Shown one piece after another: positions 35,611-46,149 of a stretch of DNA of 64,000 nt (positions are counted from its first letter, which is position 1; each line of letters begins with the position of its first letter). The notes under the pieces are model-generated. The model was not told the origin of the DNA, did no database searches, and saw nothing but the letters and a program-made list of their open reading frames with translations. The position numbers and the translations under genes are program-made. Origin of the DNA: Diospyros lotus. Its lineage: Eukaryota > Streptophyta > Magnoliopsida > Ericales > Ebenaceae. Location: assembly GCF_014633365.1 (NCBI RefSeq), contig NC_068349.1, positions 38,145,192-38,209,191 on the forward strand. The letters run 5' to 3'.

Positions 35611-35805
35611 ATGGATGAACAAACACCACCGAGGAGAAAAAGGACTGGTGAGTGGACAATCCCTCCATCATCGAAAAGCTTGGAGACGAAAAGCTTGGAG
35701 ACAATGTACCTGAAACTCAGTGAACAACATAATGAACTGAAGAATGAAAATTCAATAATCCTGAGAAGGATGATAGCTGAGTTTGGGGAAGACGACACGA
35801 GGTAA
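35611..35805 (+). CDS. Small ORF, charged coiled-coil, unknown
   Basis: 64 residues, Lys/Arg/Glu-rich (MDEQTPPRRKRTGEW, then a heptad-like 'LSEQHNELKNENSIILRRM'). A 15-bp tandem duplication (GAAAAGCTTGGAGAC) adds 'SLETK'. It follows a TATA box at 35531. No family is recognised; it may be a young or fragmentary gene, or chance. Confidence 0.3.
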   Translation: MDEQTPPRRKRTGEWTIPPSSKSLETKSLETMYLKLSEQHNELKNENSIILRRMIAEFGEDDTR

Positions 35806-36179
35806 TTTTTGCTTGAGAAATTTCCATTGATGAAGATGTATGATATGTTTATGGAAATTCTGTAGTCTATCCAAGTGAATAAATTTCTAACACCAGCTCT
35901 AATTCCATAAACAAGTGAATAAATTTCCGTTCTTCCCTAGTCATCTTTTGTTATGCTTACGACCTTTTGCGATTCTAATTAAAAATTTGGCCATTTTGCA
36001 ATTATCTTTGAAATTGTTTTTATGGATTTGTTTTGTAGGTTGTCTTTTGGCAAAAGTTGTTTCTCTGTTAACTATCATTACTTTTAATTTCATATATTCT
36101 GCATTTTCTTAATTTAAAAAAAAAAACTATATCAAACATTGTTGGACACTTTTTGGCGAACTTAAAAATTATTGAGTAA

Positions 36180-37410
36180 AACATCGTTAGACACTTTTCA
36201 GCGGACTTAAAAATTATATCAAGAAAACTGAAATGAAGTCTGCACAGTACAATTTTAGGCAGACTTCATTTCGTTCACGTTCGCTACCGAACTTCAACAA
36301 TTATCCTAGGAGGACTTTAAATGATTTAAAGTCCGCCATTGAAGCCTGCCCAATAGTGTGCCGGTAAGACAAAAATGCCCTCACAAACTAAAATCATCCC
36401 TCATATTCCCAAATTTAAACACACTATCTCTCTCTCCTCTTTCTCTCAAAGACCCACTCGATATCTATTGAAAGACCCAGCGACCATTCGACCCGCCGAC
36501 CACCGTGCCACGTTTTATCCGTCGACATCGATGACCCGCCGGCCACCGTGCCACGTTTTGTCCGTTGACGTCTGTGACCCACCAGCCACCGTGCTACATT
36601 TTGTCTGTCAACGTGCATGACCCGCCGACCAACGTGCGACGTCTGTGAGTCGACCCAGGGACATCCATCCTACCACCGTGCAACCCCCGACCAGGTAAGG
36701 ATGTAGTTTATTTGATTTATTTTGGTGATTTTTGAGCATTGTTGTATCCTAAACCCACCGAAACACTATTAGAACAATTTCTGTGATTTTATTTTTTTTA
36801 ACCATTGCATTGTACTGAAAACTGGAAATGGAAAATAATTGGAAGATGAACGGGCTTCATTAGGCAGACTTTATCATGTATGAAGTCTGTTCATCTTCCA
36901 CAAGCTTGGGCAAACATCATATGGATTTAAGGTTTAGGGTCTACGATTTAGGGTTTAGGGATGAGGTTTGCCAATATTTGTTGGGTCGATGATTGGGCGG
37001 ACTTTATCATAAATTAAGTCCAATTGACGAACCTCATCGAGTATGAAGTCCACTTGGCGGTCATCATCTTCGATGAGGTCTGCCCCCTAGGATGAAGCCG
37101 CCTAATACCCGGTTGGGTGAACTTGATTATAAATGAAGTCCGCTGGGCTGACCTCATATGGAATGTCCTCCAAGCAGGCTTCATATTCGATGAGGTCCGC
37201 CAATCGGACTTCATTTATGATAAAGTCCACCCAGCTGGGTATTGGGCGGACCTCATTTCATATGAAGTCTGCCCAATACTCTGTTAGGATCAAAACTGAA
37301 ATGAAGTCCGCCCAGCGGACTTATACCCAATGAGGGTGAACGTAATCGACGATGAAGTCTACAAAATACCGGTATTGGGAGGACTTCATCGGTGATTACG
37401 TCAGTCCGCC
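36180..37410. repeat. Left subterminal array of GAAGTCCGCC motifs
   Basis: Well over a dozen copies of TGAAGTCCGCC/GGCGGACTTCA and close variants occur in both orientations, many paired as hairpins (for example around 37000-37330). Between them, 36440-36700 has a tandem 'gacccgccgRccaccgtgccacgtttt' repeat with unit about 60 bp. Some matching motifs are at 42750-42910 and 45060-45130. Confidence 0.75.
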
Positions 37411-37535
37411 CACCTTCATCCACAAAAATTTAAATTTTAGTTTTTGATACTGAAATTCTTTATGTTCTACTAAAAAATCGATATTTATATTATCCATTTG
37501 TTGTTTTTGTATTGTTTTTGCTTTTTTTATACAAA

Positions 37536-39600
37536 TGGATCCGCAGAGTAGGCAATATACTTATATTCACGATCAAAGGCCCCTTGGAACACGGGCTACT
37601 ATACACTGCGGGATCAACCAACTGGGGTCAATTCGACTCACTCTCGGCCGTTAAAACATGTTGGAAGCATTCTTGTCGGGCCTACTTGGTCATTTCTTAC
37701 AGATATCTGCACCACAACTGATCTACCAAGTTCTTTTTAGGGAGGTGACGTTTCTTGAGGCCCGTGACGATGAAATGTAGTTCAAGATCGGCTGGGAAAT
37801 ATATAGGTACGGCAAGCAGGAGTTCCTCCTAATTAGTAGACTTTGATTTGGCCTAGTAAATAAGCAAATTTTGGAAGCAAGGCCCGTAGGGGATGACAAT
37901 TTACAGACACGACTATTTGTTAGGATTTATGATTCAAAATGTATTATCATTTTATTTGTTATGTGCATTCTGTTTGCATTTTGATATATGCATTTGGGTT
38001 TCATCTTACTTATATTTAATTGAAGTTTAAATGTGTATATGATTTGCTGATTATTTTGTGGGCCAAAAGCCATTGGGTCGAGATCTGTTTTATGAGCCAA
38101 GCCCATTTTTCATGTGGCCCATGCATGTTTGCCTCAGCCCAGCTCGTTGTCTGCTGCTATATAAGGGCAACTTCATGCCCTAGCTGAATCAGATCACTCA
38201 CTCTCTCATTTTCTGAAACCCTAGTTCGACGCACATGAAGTGAGACTCTCTCACGATCTTAAGATCGATAGAACAGATATTATACTTGTTCTTATATTTT
38301 GTTTTCTAATTTCAGTTTATGTATTTCAATACGTTTTATTCCTGTTGTGATCTTGTAATCCTGTTGTAATCGAAAGCTATTTAGTGGATTGACTAGAGGC
38401 GGAGCCTCTGTCTTGAGTAGGATTCTTTCGAATCCGAACACGTATCTCATTGTGTTGTTATTCTGTGTGCGTGAATTATGTTTTGAGGGTTTCATTTCTA
38501 TTTCTATTTTACTGCGCTTACTCTTGGTTGGTTTGGCCGATTAAACAAGGGTAATACCTTAATACTATTCCCACATCAACATTTGGTGTCTGAGCAAGAC
38601 ATAAATTTCGTACTCACTAGAGAGAATCTGGCTGCAGACGATGTCCTGAAGCTAGGTTACATTTTTGTGGTGAACATGATATTGTTAGGGCACGATGAGC
38701 ATAAAAATGTGCCTGGTATGTTGTGAACCATGATTGAAGATTTAGAAGCATTTCAGGCATTCCCGTGGGGTACATATATATATATCCAGAGTCTGTATTT
38801 CCTTCGTCTGGCTACTAAGGTTGACAAGCGGAGCTGTAAGGTTGGAAAGAAATTGAACATTTATGGATTTGTCTCGGCATTTCAGGTATACTCAGTAACA
38901 TATTACTCTATTTAAATACATAAGATCATTTATTGTGTATGATTATTTTTTTTATTATTATAAAACTTCTTTTTGTCTACAGTGGTGGTTGAATAAGACA
39001 TTTCTCTGGATTCAAGGAAAATGGGCTCAAATAGTACCCGAAGCAACCATGATACCTAGATGTAGGAAGTGGTTATCTAGCAAGAGGCCTAAAAACATTA
39101 ATTATGATGAATGTCTTAATAAGGTATGTGTGTAACCCAACCTAGCCTATTATTGTTTATTTTTTAAAATATATAATATATGACCACCTATTATAACATT
39201 TGTAGGCACGAGCATTGAGCCACACACTTGAGCCCACTAAGGTAGAAAGGGACATGGCCTTTTGGAGGCCATTTCACCCCCTACACTGGGTTGGTGTTGA
39301 TGTTTACAAAAATAGAGGTGGAAGGGGTGATGATCATGATCATGATCATTATATTGGGGGCAAGGAAGTCGAGCAGGAGGTTGATCTAGCCAGGGTTGGT
39401 AGGGCTGAGGATGCAGGCAAGGAAGGTAGGGAAGAAGTGGAGGTAGGCAAGGCAGACAAGGATGATGGTGCAAAAAATGAATGTGGTCAGGGGGAGGATG
39501 AGGGGTCTATTAGTGGCTATAAGATGTTAGAGGCAAAACTGACCGGGAGTACGCATCATGGACATAATGAGTCTGAGGTATGTTCGCTACATATTATTTT
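37536..39600 (+). pseudogene. DUF1985-domain transposon protein, broken
   Basis: A start at 37536 (MDPQSRQYTYIHDQ) leads into DUF1985 fragments 'EARDDEM' and 'YGKQEFLLIS' near 37760-37850 after frameshifts. The domain resumes beyond the LTR insertion with 'DDVLKLGYIFVVNMILLG' and 'MIEDLEAFQAFPWGTYIYIQ' (38640-38886). A GT donor after 'VSAFQ' (38886) and an exon from 38983 ('WWLNKTFLWIQGKWAQI') and one from 39207 (Gly/Asp/Glu-rich) follow. Stops, shifts and the LTR insertion show it is dead. The family is plant transposon-specific and of unknown biochemical role. Confidence 0.65.
37918..38595 (+). mobile_element. Copia-type LTR plus primer-site remnant inserted in DUF1985
   Basis: The segment starts TGTTAGGATTTATG and its LTR ends CCACATCAACA at 38581 (664 bp). 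TGGTGTCTGAGC at 38584-38595 is a 10-of-12 match to the Met-tRNA primer site, so the LTR is followed by leader rather than by host DNA. A TATA box (CTATATAAGGG) lies near 38156. DUF1985 coding resumes soon after. A clean target duplication was not seen, so the element is truncated on its right. Confidence 0.65.
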
Positions 39601-39663
39601 TTGAATGAAGAGCAATTGTTTGTTTGTAATTGTTTTTCATTTTTAATTTTTTTTTTCATTTTA

Positions 39664-40259
39664 TAGATGGCCAAGATGCTAACTCAAGCACTTTAGTTGT
39701 TGTAAAGTATAGACTTTCAGTTGAGGCAATTTGAGAAGAATCAAGAAGATATGGATTTTTGGTTGAGGAAAGTACTAAGACATCAAGAAGCTCTGTTAGG
39801 CATGGACGCTCGATTAATGCGAGTTGAGAGAAACCAGGAAGAACTGTTAGCTGTGCTATGCATCTCGACCGTCCTTGACCCCATAGATCAGCAGCTAGCT
39901 GAGGAGGACCGAACATCCCAAGCAAATGTAAGCCCCTAAATTTATCCTATTTACATATGATTTTGAAGTATTATCATCTTATAATAGTTAATTAACAACA
40001 TTTGTCGGAAGACGTGGTTATGGACGGTGGACGAACCACGCGTGATCACGCACCATCGCAAGATTGTCGTACACCGTTCATCGATCCGATGCAACAGTAT
40101 AGGAAGAGGACTAAGAAGAATGTCACAGAGGGGGTCAAACTGGATCCAATAATAAACACGACTTTGTTATCCCCCTCCCCCCGGTGCAAGAAAGGACAGG
40201 AGATGATGGTCCATCTCCTTATAGTGCACAGGGCTTGGGCGATGAATTATTCCCCCTAG
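39664..40259 (+). pseudogene. Coiled-coil linker region of the transposon C protein
   Basis: Following an AG acceptor near 39666, the frame (with TAG at about 39694) gives a heptad-rich stretch 'LRQFEKNQEDMDFWLRKVLR' and 'RVERNQEELLAVL', ending at a GT donor near 39928. A further block at 40002-40259 is Arg/Asp-rich without recognised domain. Position between DUF1985 and Ulp1 matches the usual domain order of these transposon proteins. Confidence 0.45.
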
Positions 40260-40505
40260 AGGGATACAATCAGTATATCAACTCAAAAGAAGAAATCGAG
40301 TAAGTATATATAACTAGTACTTTTATGATTTACATTAGTAATGAATTATCACCGTAATAATAATTGTTGGTTATTATAAGCAAGACACTGATTTCTTGCT
40401 CAATCTATTATCGAGCCACCTCCAAGATTTAGAACAACCGACGTCATGGATGGATGGGTGCGTGATTGACATGTTTTTGTGTTGCCTTTGACGTAGGAGA
40501 AATGA

Positions 40506-41366
40506 GGAGTCTGAGCATCCTCCATATGATACCAACTATGCGGTGATGCCAACATCATTTTTTGTGAGTGCTCAACACATCTCATTTAGCTCATTTTTTT
40601 TGTTCATTTGTATGTCGCATGTGATAAATTTCAAACCTTTGTCTTTCAGGGGTTGTTCAATTCCCTCCGCAGTGGGAATGATAACTCAACAACCCAATCA
40701 ACGCTGCTCGATTATATCTCAGGAAAAGTTGGTGAAGACATCGCTTGGTAACGAGTTGACTACGTAAGTGGTATTTAGTTTTAATGATTGATTTAGTTAA
40801 TTGCGCGTGACATATTTTGTTACATGCAAGTCTTGGTTCTTATTTCTCAAAAGAATGAGCATTGGATCGTTGCCAAAATTTGTTTAAAAGAGATGAAAAT
40901 TGTCATCTACAACTCCTTGGCATGGTCTGAAGATAGTAAGAAGTACAGATTCAAGTTCATGAAGCCATTCGAGAGCCTCCTACCACGATCCTGAGGCGCA
41001 GTGAATATTACAATCATATCTCCACGCCTACGCCTCCATATAAAGAATGGAAGCTAGAGAGACTTGATCCGGCAAAGGTGAACATTCCACAACAACTGGA
41101 TAGGTATTGCAACTTTTAAATTAAATATTACAAAAGTCAATTGAATACATTAAATTGTTATCATCTAATGGTTTGACATTGAATTTTTTTTATTTGTAAT
41201 ACAGTCACAGCTGTGGCTGCTATGTAATAAAATTCATTGATGACATTATGAGACACAGAGAGGATCGTTGGGTCACCGATCAGACAAATGATGATGCCCT
41301 TGCCCTTCGAAAGAAAATTGCATATTATCTATATAGATATAGTAAAGTAATTGATGGTAATTGATG
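40506..41366 (+). pseudogene. Ulp1-like (C48) cysteine peptidase of transposon C
   Basis: Blocks read 'GLFNSLRSGNDNSTTQSTLL' (from about 40650), 'NEHWIVAKICLKEMKIVIYN' (about 40853-40915) and 'SHSCGCYVIKFIDDIMRHRE' (about 41206-41265). These carry the family's His and Cys positions. The Asp normally found in 'YDS' is Asn here ('IYNSL'), and stops after 'EDIAW' and 'FESLLPRS' break the frame. The family removes SUMO-like modifiers; in transposons its role is unknown. Host Ulp1 genes are excluded by the DUF1985 context and flanking arrays. Confidence 0.7.
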
Positions 41367-42744
41367 TTCGGTAAGTATTCTTAGGCTTTAGTTTTAATTC
41401 AATTGTTGTATCTTGTTTTATATAACAAACTATCTTTTCCTTTGTATGTGTAGTGGCCAGTGGGCATTATATCTATTGTTAGGTTTGCATCTACAATCTC
41501 CAATTTGTTTCAAGAACTTGGGAATTTGTTTGAAAATTTGATTTACATTTCACTACATTTGAATAGGTAGCAAGCATTTTATTAGTTGAATGTTTAACTC
41601 ATGCACAGGTCCTGATAAAGAGAATAAATATGTTGTTTTAGCATAGAAGGCAAAGGCTCAACTCATTTAGGACTCAAATGACATTGAGATAACCATAACT
41701 GAGATTCAGAAAAATCCCCTAAACTATACCCAGGTTATTTATTGTATTTATTGCTTTTATTTATTATGTGTGGGTGTGTATAGCTTAAACTTAAGTCAAC
41801 AAATATCTTAATTCACTGAATAAATATTTATCTTTTACTTAATTATACCAGTAGTAGATTGAGAATGCTTATGAAAGGAGTTGGCAAACTATTATGACCT
41901 GATATAGACGCATCAATGCTGTGGTAATGTGTAAAAACACACACACATACATATAGTCTGTTCATCATTGACTGTGGCGCACAAAAATATGGTAGCAATG
42001 AAGAAAATATGACTAAGTCGTGTTAGAGCATTTGATCTCATTTTTCGGTCATTATCAATAGCCATAGCGTATTTATTGTCGTGATTTCCTTTTCTGAATT
42101 TGTAACTTTCTGTTCCCACAATAACAACTTGTTTGAAATTTCCTTTCATGAATGAACGATAGAATGAATATACACTGCAAGCTACCCAATTGTATTCATG
42201 TTTCCTTTGATGAGCGAACGAGGGAAAATGTGAGAATTTAGGATGTGAATGGAAATGAATGTTCCGAAAAATATTCCAGATTAGTCAAAACCTCATGTGG
42301 GTCTCCCCCCCCCCCCCTCTTATCTTTTTTTGCTTTCTATTTCTCCTAGTGGGTTATTTTTTACCACTTTATATTTTTCTATTAATTTCTCTGCTTATAA
42401 AACTACTCATCATGATGAATATTAAATTGTAATTTACCCACAGCATAATCCTTGCAAAGTAGTTGGCCAATAAGACTTGTCAAATGCCATCAGAGAATTG
42501 CATGTGTTCTACCTGAATTACTTCTTGTAGTTAGATAGGTGTAAGTATTATTATATGGTGATTTCTTGTAATTTTCATTATTTTTTCTAGTTAGCGGTTG
42601 TATTTTACTTTTGTGAGTAATGTTTTGTATTTGTCTAATTGATAAACCGAGACATTGGCATTTTAATGTATTACTTATAGGTATTTAAAATGAACCGGTC
42701 GAGATCCAATATTGTTACTGATTTTAGTGTTCACAGAAATCAGA
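41367..42744. other. Transposon C interior, non-coding
   Basis: No supported gene. It contains an (AC)n stretch near 41938 and a poly-C run at about 42307-42317. A 'gaatgaacgatagaatgaat' phrase repeats loosely near 42150-42220. Confidence 0.4.
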
Positions 42745-42918
42745 AATGGAATGTTGAAGTCCGCTTCGGACTTAATCTTGGTTTAAATCCACCCAACGGA
42801 CCTCATTTTGGTTTAAATTCGCTTGGCGGACTTCATATTATTTTAAGTCCGCTTAACGCTATCCAGTCAAACTTCATATTAGTTTAAGTCCGCCTAATGC
42901 TATCCAGGTCCAACAAAG
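42745..42918. repeat. Right subterminal array of transposon C
   Basis: Copies of GAAGTCCGC and GGACTTCATWTTRGTTTAA alternate (for example 42756, 42816, 42845, 42884). They match the motif of the left array and stop where the solo LTR starts; one more set follows at 45050-45130. Confidence 0.65.
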
Positions 42919-43399
42919 CGTCCGTATAATACCCGGGAAATTATTAAGGGTATAAATAATATTTGATGAAGGGTATAAATGGAATTTGTGAAAAAATTAG
43001 GGGCATTAGCGTAATTAGTCTTTTTTAGGGACTAAAATGCAATTAAAAATTAGTCCGAGGACCATATTGAAAAGGGTTAAAGTGCAATTACCCAAAAGTT
43101 CGGGTCAAAGTGTAATTATTGAAACCTTTTTACTAGGGGCATTTGGAAAATTCAGGAAAATGCCTCATAAATGACTTTAGTGATAAAGATGAAGTTTCAT
43201 GATGATATTAGAGATAAGATGAAACCTTATGATGACGTTAGAGATAAGATGAAGGCTCATGATGACTTTAAGGATAAGATTTGATTGGATAAGATAAGAT
43301 TTGGATAAGATTTGATTGGATAAGATAAGATTTGGATAAGATTTAATTGGATAAGATTTTGTTGGATATGATTTGAATAAGATTTGATTTGGATAACAA

Positions 43400-43715
43400 T
43401 GATTATATAAAATCTTAGAAGATTTAAAATGATTGCAAAATATCTTAGAAGATTTGGTAATGATTGTATAATATCTTTGAAGATTTACAATGATTGCAAA
43501 AGATATTAGAAGATTTAGAATGATTGCAGAATCTCTTAGAAGATTTGGTAATGATTATATAATATCTTTGAAGATTTACAATGATTGCAAAAGATATTAG
43601 AAGATTTGAAATGATTATAGAAAATCTTAGAAGATTTACAATGATTGCAGAAGATCTTTAGAAGATTTGAAATGATTGTAAAAGATTTTGGAAGATTTGA
43701 AATGATTGCAGAATA
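43400..43715. repeat. About 30-bp tandem repeat in the solo LTR
   Basis: Roughly ten copies of 'gaagatttRaaatgattgcaaaaKatctta' in tandem, preceded by shorter 'gataagatttg' repeats at 43185-43380. They lie just upstream of the LTR TATA box, in the enhancer position. Confidence 0.8.
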
Positions 43716-44343
43716 TATGTTTCTTGGTGGCTAAGTTTCCAAAAACTATAAATAGGGGTTCATGGCTAAGAATTCTCTCATTCGAAATTATGAGAAGTTC
43801 GTGTTAAACAAGAGTGCTTCGGGTTTAGTGGATAGAGGCCTTTTTAAGCATACGCGAAGCATCAGACGCGCAGAGCACCTGGACAGTGCGTGAGGACGTG
43901 TAAGGAGGTGGTTTGGTTAAAAGACTTGAGGAGTTGCACGAAAATTGAGGTTGGGCACAAGATTCGAGGTGTTCTGAATATGTTCGAGGTGAGTGGTCTG
44001 ATTCTATCTTTACCTTATCTTGAAAATATGTTGGAAGGTGTGTAGTGAGTTCTGGTGGGCGGTGTTACCCTCCCGAACTTAGGTTACACGCAATTGGGAC
44101 CAGTTCTAGTGAGCGGTTTTACCCTCCGGAACTTGGATTGTTCTGCAAAAACATTTTACTTATGTATCTGTGGCATCATTTGCATATTGAACATGTGGTA
44201 TATTGCATCAACTGTTTTTACTTATAAAAGAGTCGGTGCATGGCTTGTGATTTTCATATCATCGGGGTATTGATATTTCGTGTCGGTGCTGTGTCCGTGT
44301 GGGTCGGGATGAGGTCTACTTGAGGGTGGGACAATGATAATCC

Positions 44344-44487
44344 AGGTGAACGGGTGTCACACTGGGGCACTCGAGGGAATAATGTTAAACCAGGTGAACG
44401 GGTGTCACGACGGTGCACACGAGGGATTAACGTTAGACCAAGTGAACGGGTGTCACAGTGGGGCATTCAAGGGATTAAATATGTCAG
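44344..44487. repeat. 48-bp tandem repeat, three copies, in the solo LTR
   Basis: Units begin at 44344, 44392 and 44440 with 'aRgtgaacgggtgtcac' and continue 'gggcaYNcRagggattaa'. Short ORFs run through on both strands because the period is a multiple of three; none is believable as a gene. Confidence 0.85.
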
Positions 44488-45407
44488 GGAAACTTCTCAA
44501 GTTAGACATGTCTTGCATGTTGTCACTTGTCTGAGTATGCCATGCTCGTGTGTCTCTCATGCATTGCATAAACTGTTTCATACCGTCACTTAGATGTTTT
44601 ATCATCTAACTTGGGCTATGCCCCTGGAACGTTTAATGTTCCAGCCAGGGACTGCTGCGAGGGCTAGGATGTGGCCGGTTAGGGGCCAATGGTGCTTAGT
44701 TTGATAGTCGTTGTAACATTTGGAGGCTTCAGAATGTATTTCAGGTTGTAAATGAACAGTTGTATAGTAGCAAAGTTGTCATCTGATCTGTATTACGTAT
44801 GTTGTTAAGGGAATACCATGTAAGAACTACGATATTTGATGTTAATATATTCGCTGCATTGTATTATGTCTCGTTTAGTTTAAGATTATTGATCTTGATA
44901 GTTAAACGGGCAAGTCTGGGGTTCTCGGGATTTGTATCTGCATGTGAAGATAGTTCTTGATACACTGCACGTGTTGAACTAAAAAGAAAAAAAAAAATCT
45001 CGAGAATACCCTTATAGTGACACGCCTGGCGAGACGGGGTGTTACAGTCCGGGCAAACCCCATCAACGATGAAGTTTTCCCAAACGCTCCCTTAAGCAGA
45101 CTTCATTATTGCCATCAAGGATGAAGTTCGTCTAGACATTTGGAATGCCACTACTGTAACTATTTCGTGTTTCAAATAATGCATTGACAACAAAAACCAT
45201 TATAACTTAAAGACTATCAACTATCAAAACAGAAATGAAGCTAAATGTATAACAATTTCTAAACTTCTATATATACCAGCCATTCATCAAATCCCATCGC
45301 AACAGCAATTTCATAATAGCTTGGCATACATTCGAGCAAACTTCTTTGTTTCAAGCACTTAATCATAAATAATTTGTAACATAAATCACTACATCAATGA
45401 CAATTTT

Positions 45408-46008
45408 TCAAAATAACATTCCACTTAAAAAACCAAAAACTAATCCAAATATACATCCTAAAATGAACAAATTTAAGCTGCTATATGCATAAGTGTCCTC
45501 CGTATTACCAGAGTCTATATTTAAATCTGAGACAAAAGTATCAATAGATCTAACACTGGAACTTCCTTCATCATTCTGATTTCCATCAAAGAAAGCATAG
45601 AACACAGCAACAGCTTCATCTTCAGTTTTGAATGACTTGTATAAACTTCCACTAAAACCAATCACATATGGTGCACATTCATCCCAGCTAGAATATACCC
45701 CAGGTCGATTTCCTTTGAAAACAACATAGAACCTCTTCTTTTTTTTCTATATTTCATTTACAATTCTCAACCATAAAATGGACAAAATCAACACCAATGT
45801 CATTGGAAAATGTTTTTTCATTCAACCTTCCTTAAAAGAAAGCCTGGTACGCTTCAACAGTTTTTTCCTTACTTTTGAAAGACTTGTATAAGCTGCCCCT
45901 AAAACCAAGCACATATGGTGTACATTCTTCCCAAGTTGAATAAATTCCAAGTCTCATACCTTTAAACACAACATAGAGTCTTTGTTTCTTCTTGTTTTTT
46001 ATTTTCAT
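45408..46008 (-). pseudogene. Two-domain viroplasmin/RNase H1 N-terminal protein with membrane tail, broken
   Basis: From an ATG at 46008 the minus strand gives a Lys-rich start and a first viroplasmin-like (Cauli_VI/RNase H1 N-terminal) domain: 'LYVVFKGMRLGIYSTWEECT', then 'GSLYKSFKS'. A TAA follows near 45834. After a spacer with a one-base shift, a second domain reads 'FYVVFKGNRPGVYSSWDECA' and 'GSLYKSFKTEDEAV'. A Ser/Asp-rich linker and a hydrophobic tail follow ('LNLFILGCIFGLVFGFLSGM'), likely a membrane anchor. In RNase H1 this fold binds RNA/DNA hybrid; no RNase H catalytic domain is present here. It sits next to transposon C and could be its last gene or a neighbouring host gene. Introns could explain the breaks. 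Confidence 0.65.
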
Positions 46009-46149
46009 AATTCTCTAAAAAAAAGAAGAAGATAGAGAGAAAGATATGGAGATAGAGGTTGGATGAAGAAGAAACATAGGATAGAGAAGAAATATAGGTT
46101 GGACTTGGACGAAGAAAAAGCAAGAATAACTTTTTAGGGAAAGTCATTG

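Larger units (their letters stand above)
42924..45046. mobile_element. Solo LTR, 2123 bp, TSD GTCCG
   Basis: It starts TATAATACCC and ends GGGTGTTACA; the start differs from the reverse complement of the end (TGTAACACCC) only by two transitions. The 5-bp direct repeat GTCCG flanks it at 42919-42923 and 45047-45051, and subterminal motifs of transposon C continue on both sides. A TATA box (CTATAAATAGGGG) at about 43748 and a transcript-like 3' half suggest plus-strand transcription. No internal region remains. Probably gypsy; lineage not determined. Confidence 0.85.
36120..45135 (+). mobile_element. Decayed DNA transposon C of the DUF1985/Ulp1 class
   Basis: Coding remnants of a DUF1985 domain, a coiled-coil linker and a C48 (Ulp1-like) peptidase lie between two arrays of a short motif GAAGTCCGCCNA and its complement (36190-37410, and 42750-42910 continuing at 45050-45130). 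Such arrangements are known from plant Mutator-like and CACTA elements that carry Ulp1 proteases. Exact termini were not found; boundaries are the limits of the motif arrays. Two LTRs are nested inside. Confidence 0.6.

Noticed and set aside
39237..39473. Minus-strand Pro/His-rich ORF
   Set aside because: Antisense of the Gly/Asp-rich low-complexity exon of the transposon C protein.
44254..44593. Overlapping repeat-rich ORFs on both strands in the solo LTR
   Set aside because: The 48-bp tandem repeat is a multiple of three, so frames stay open by repetition alone.
45119..45150. CCACTACTG as a CACTA terminus of transposon C
   Set aside because: The orientation is wrong for a right end (should read GTAGTG) and no partner exists on the left.
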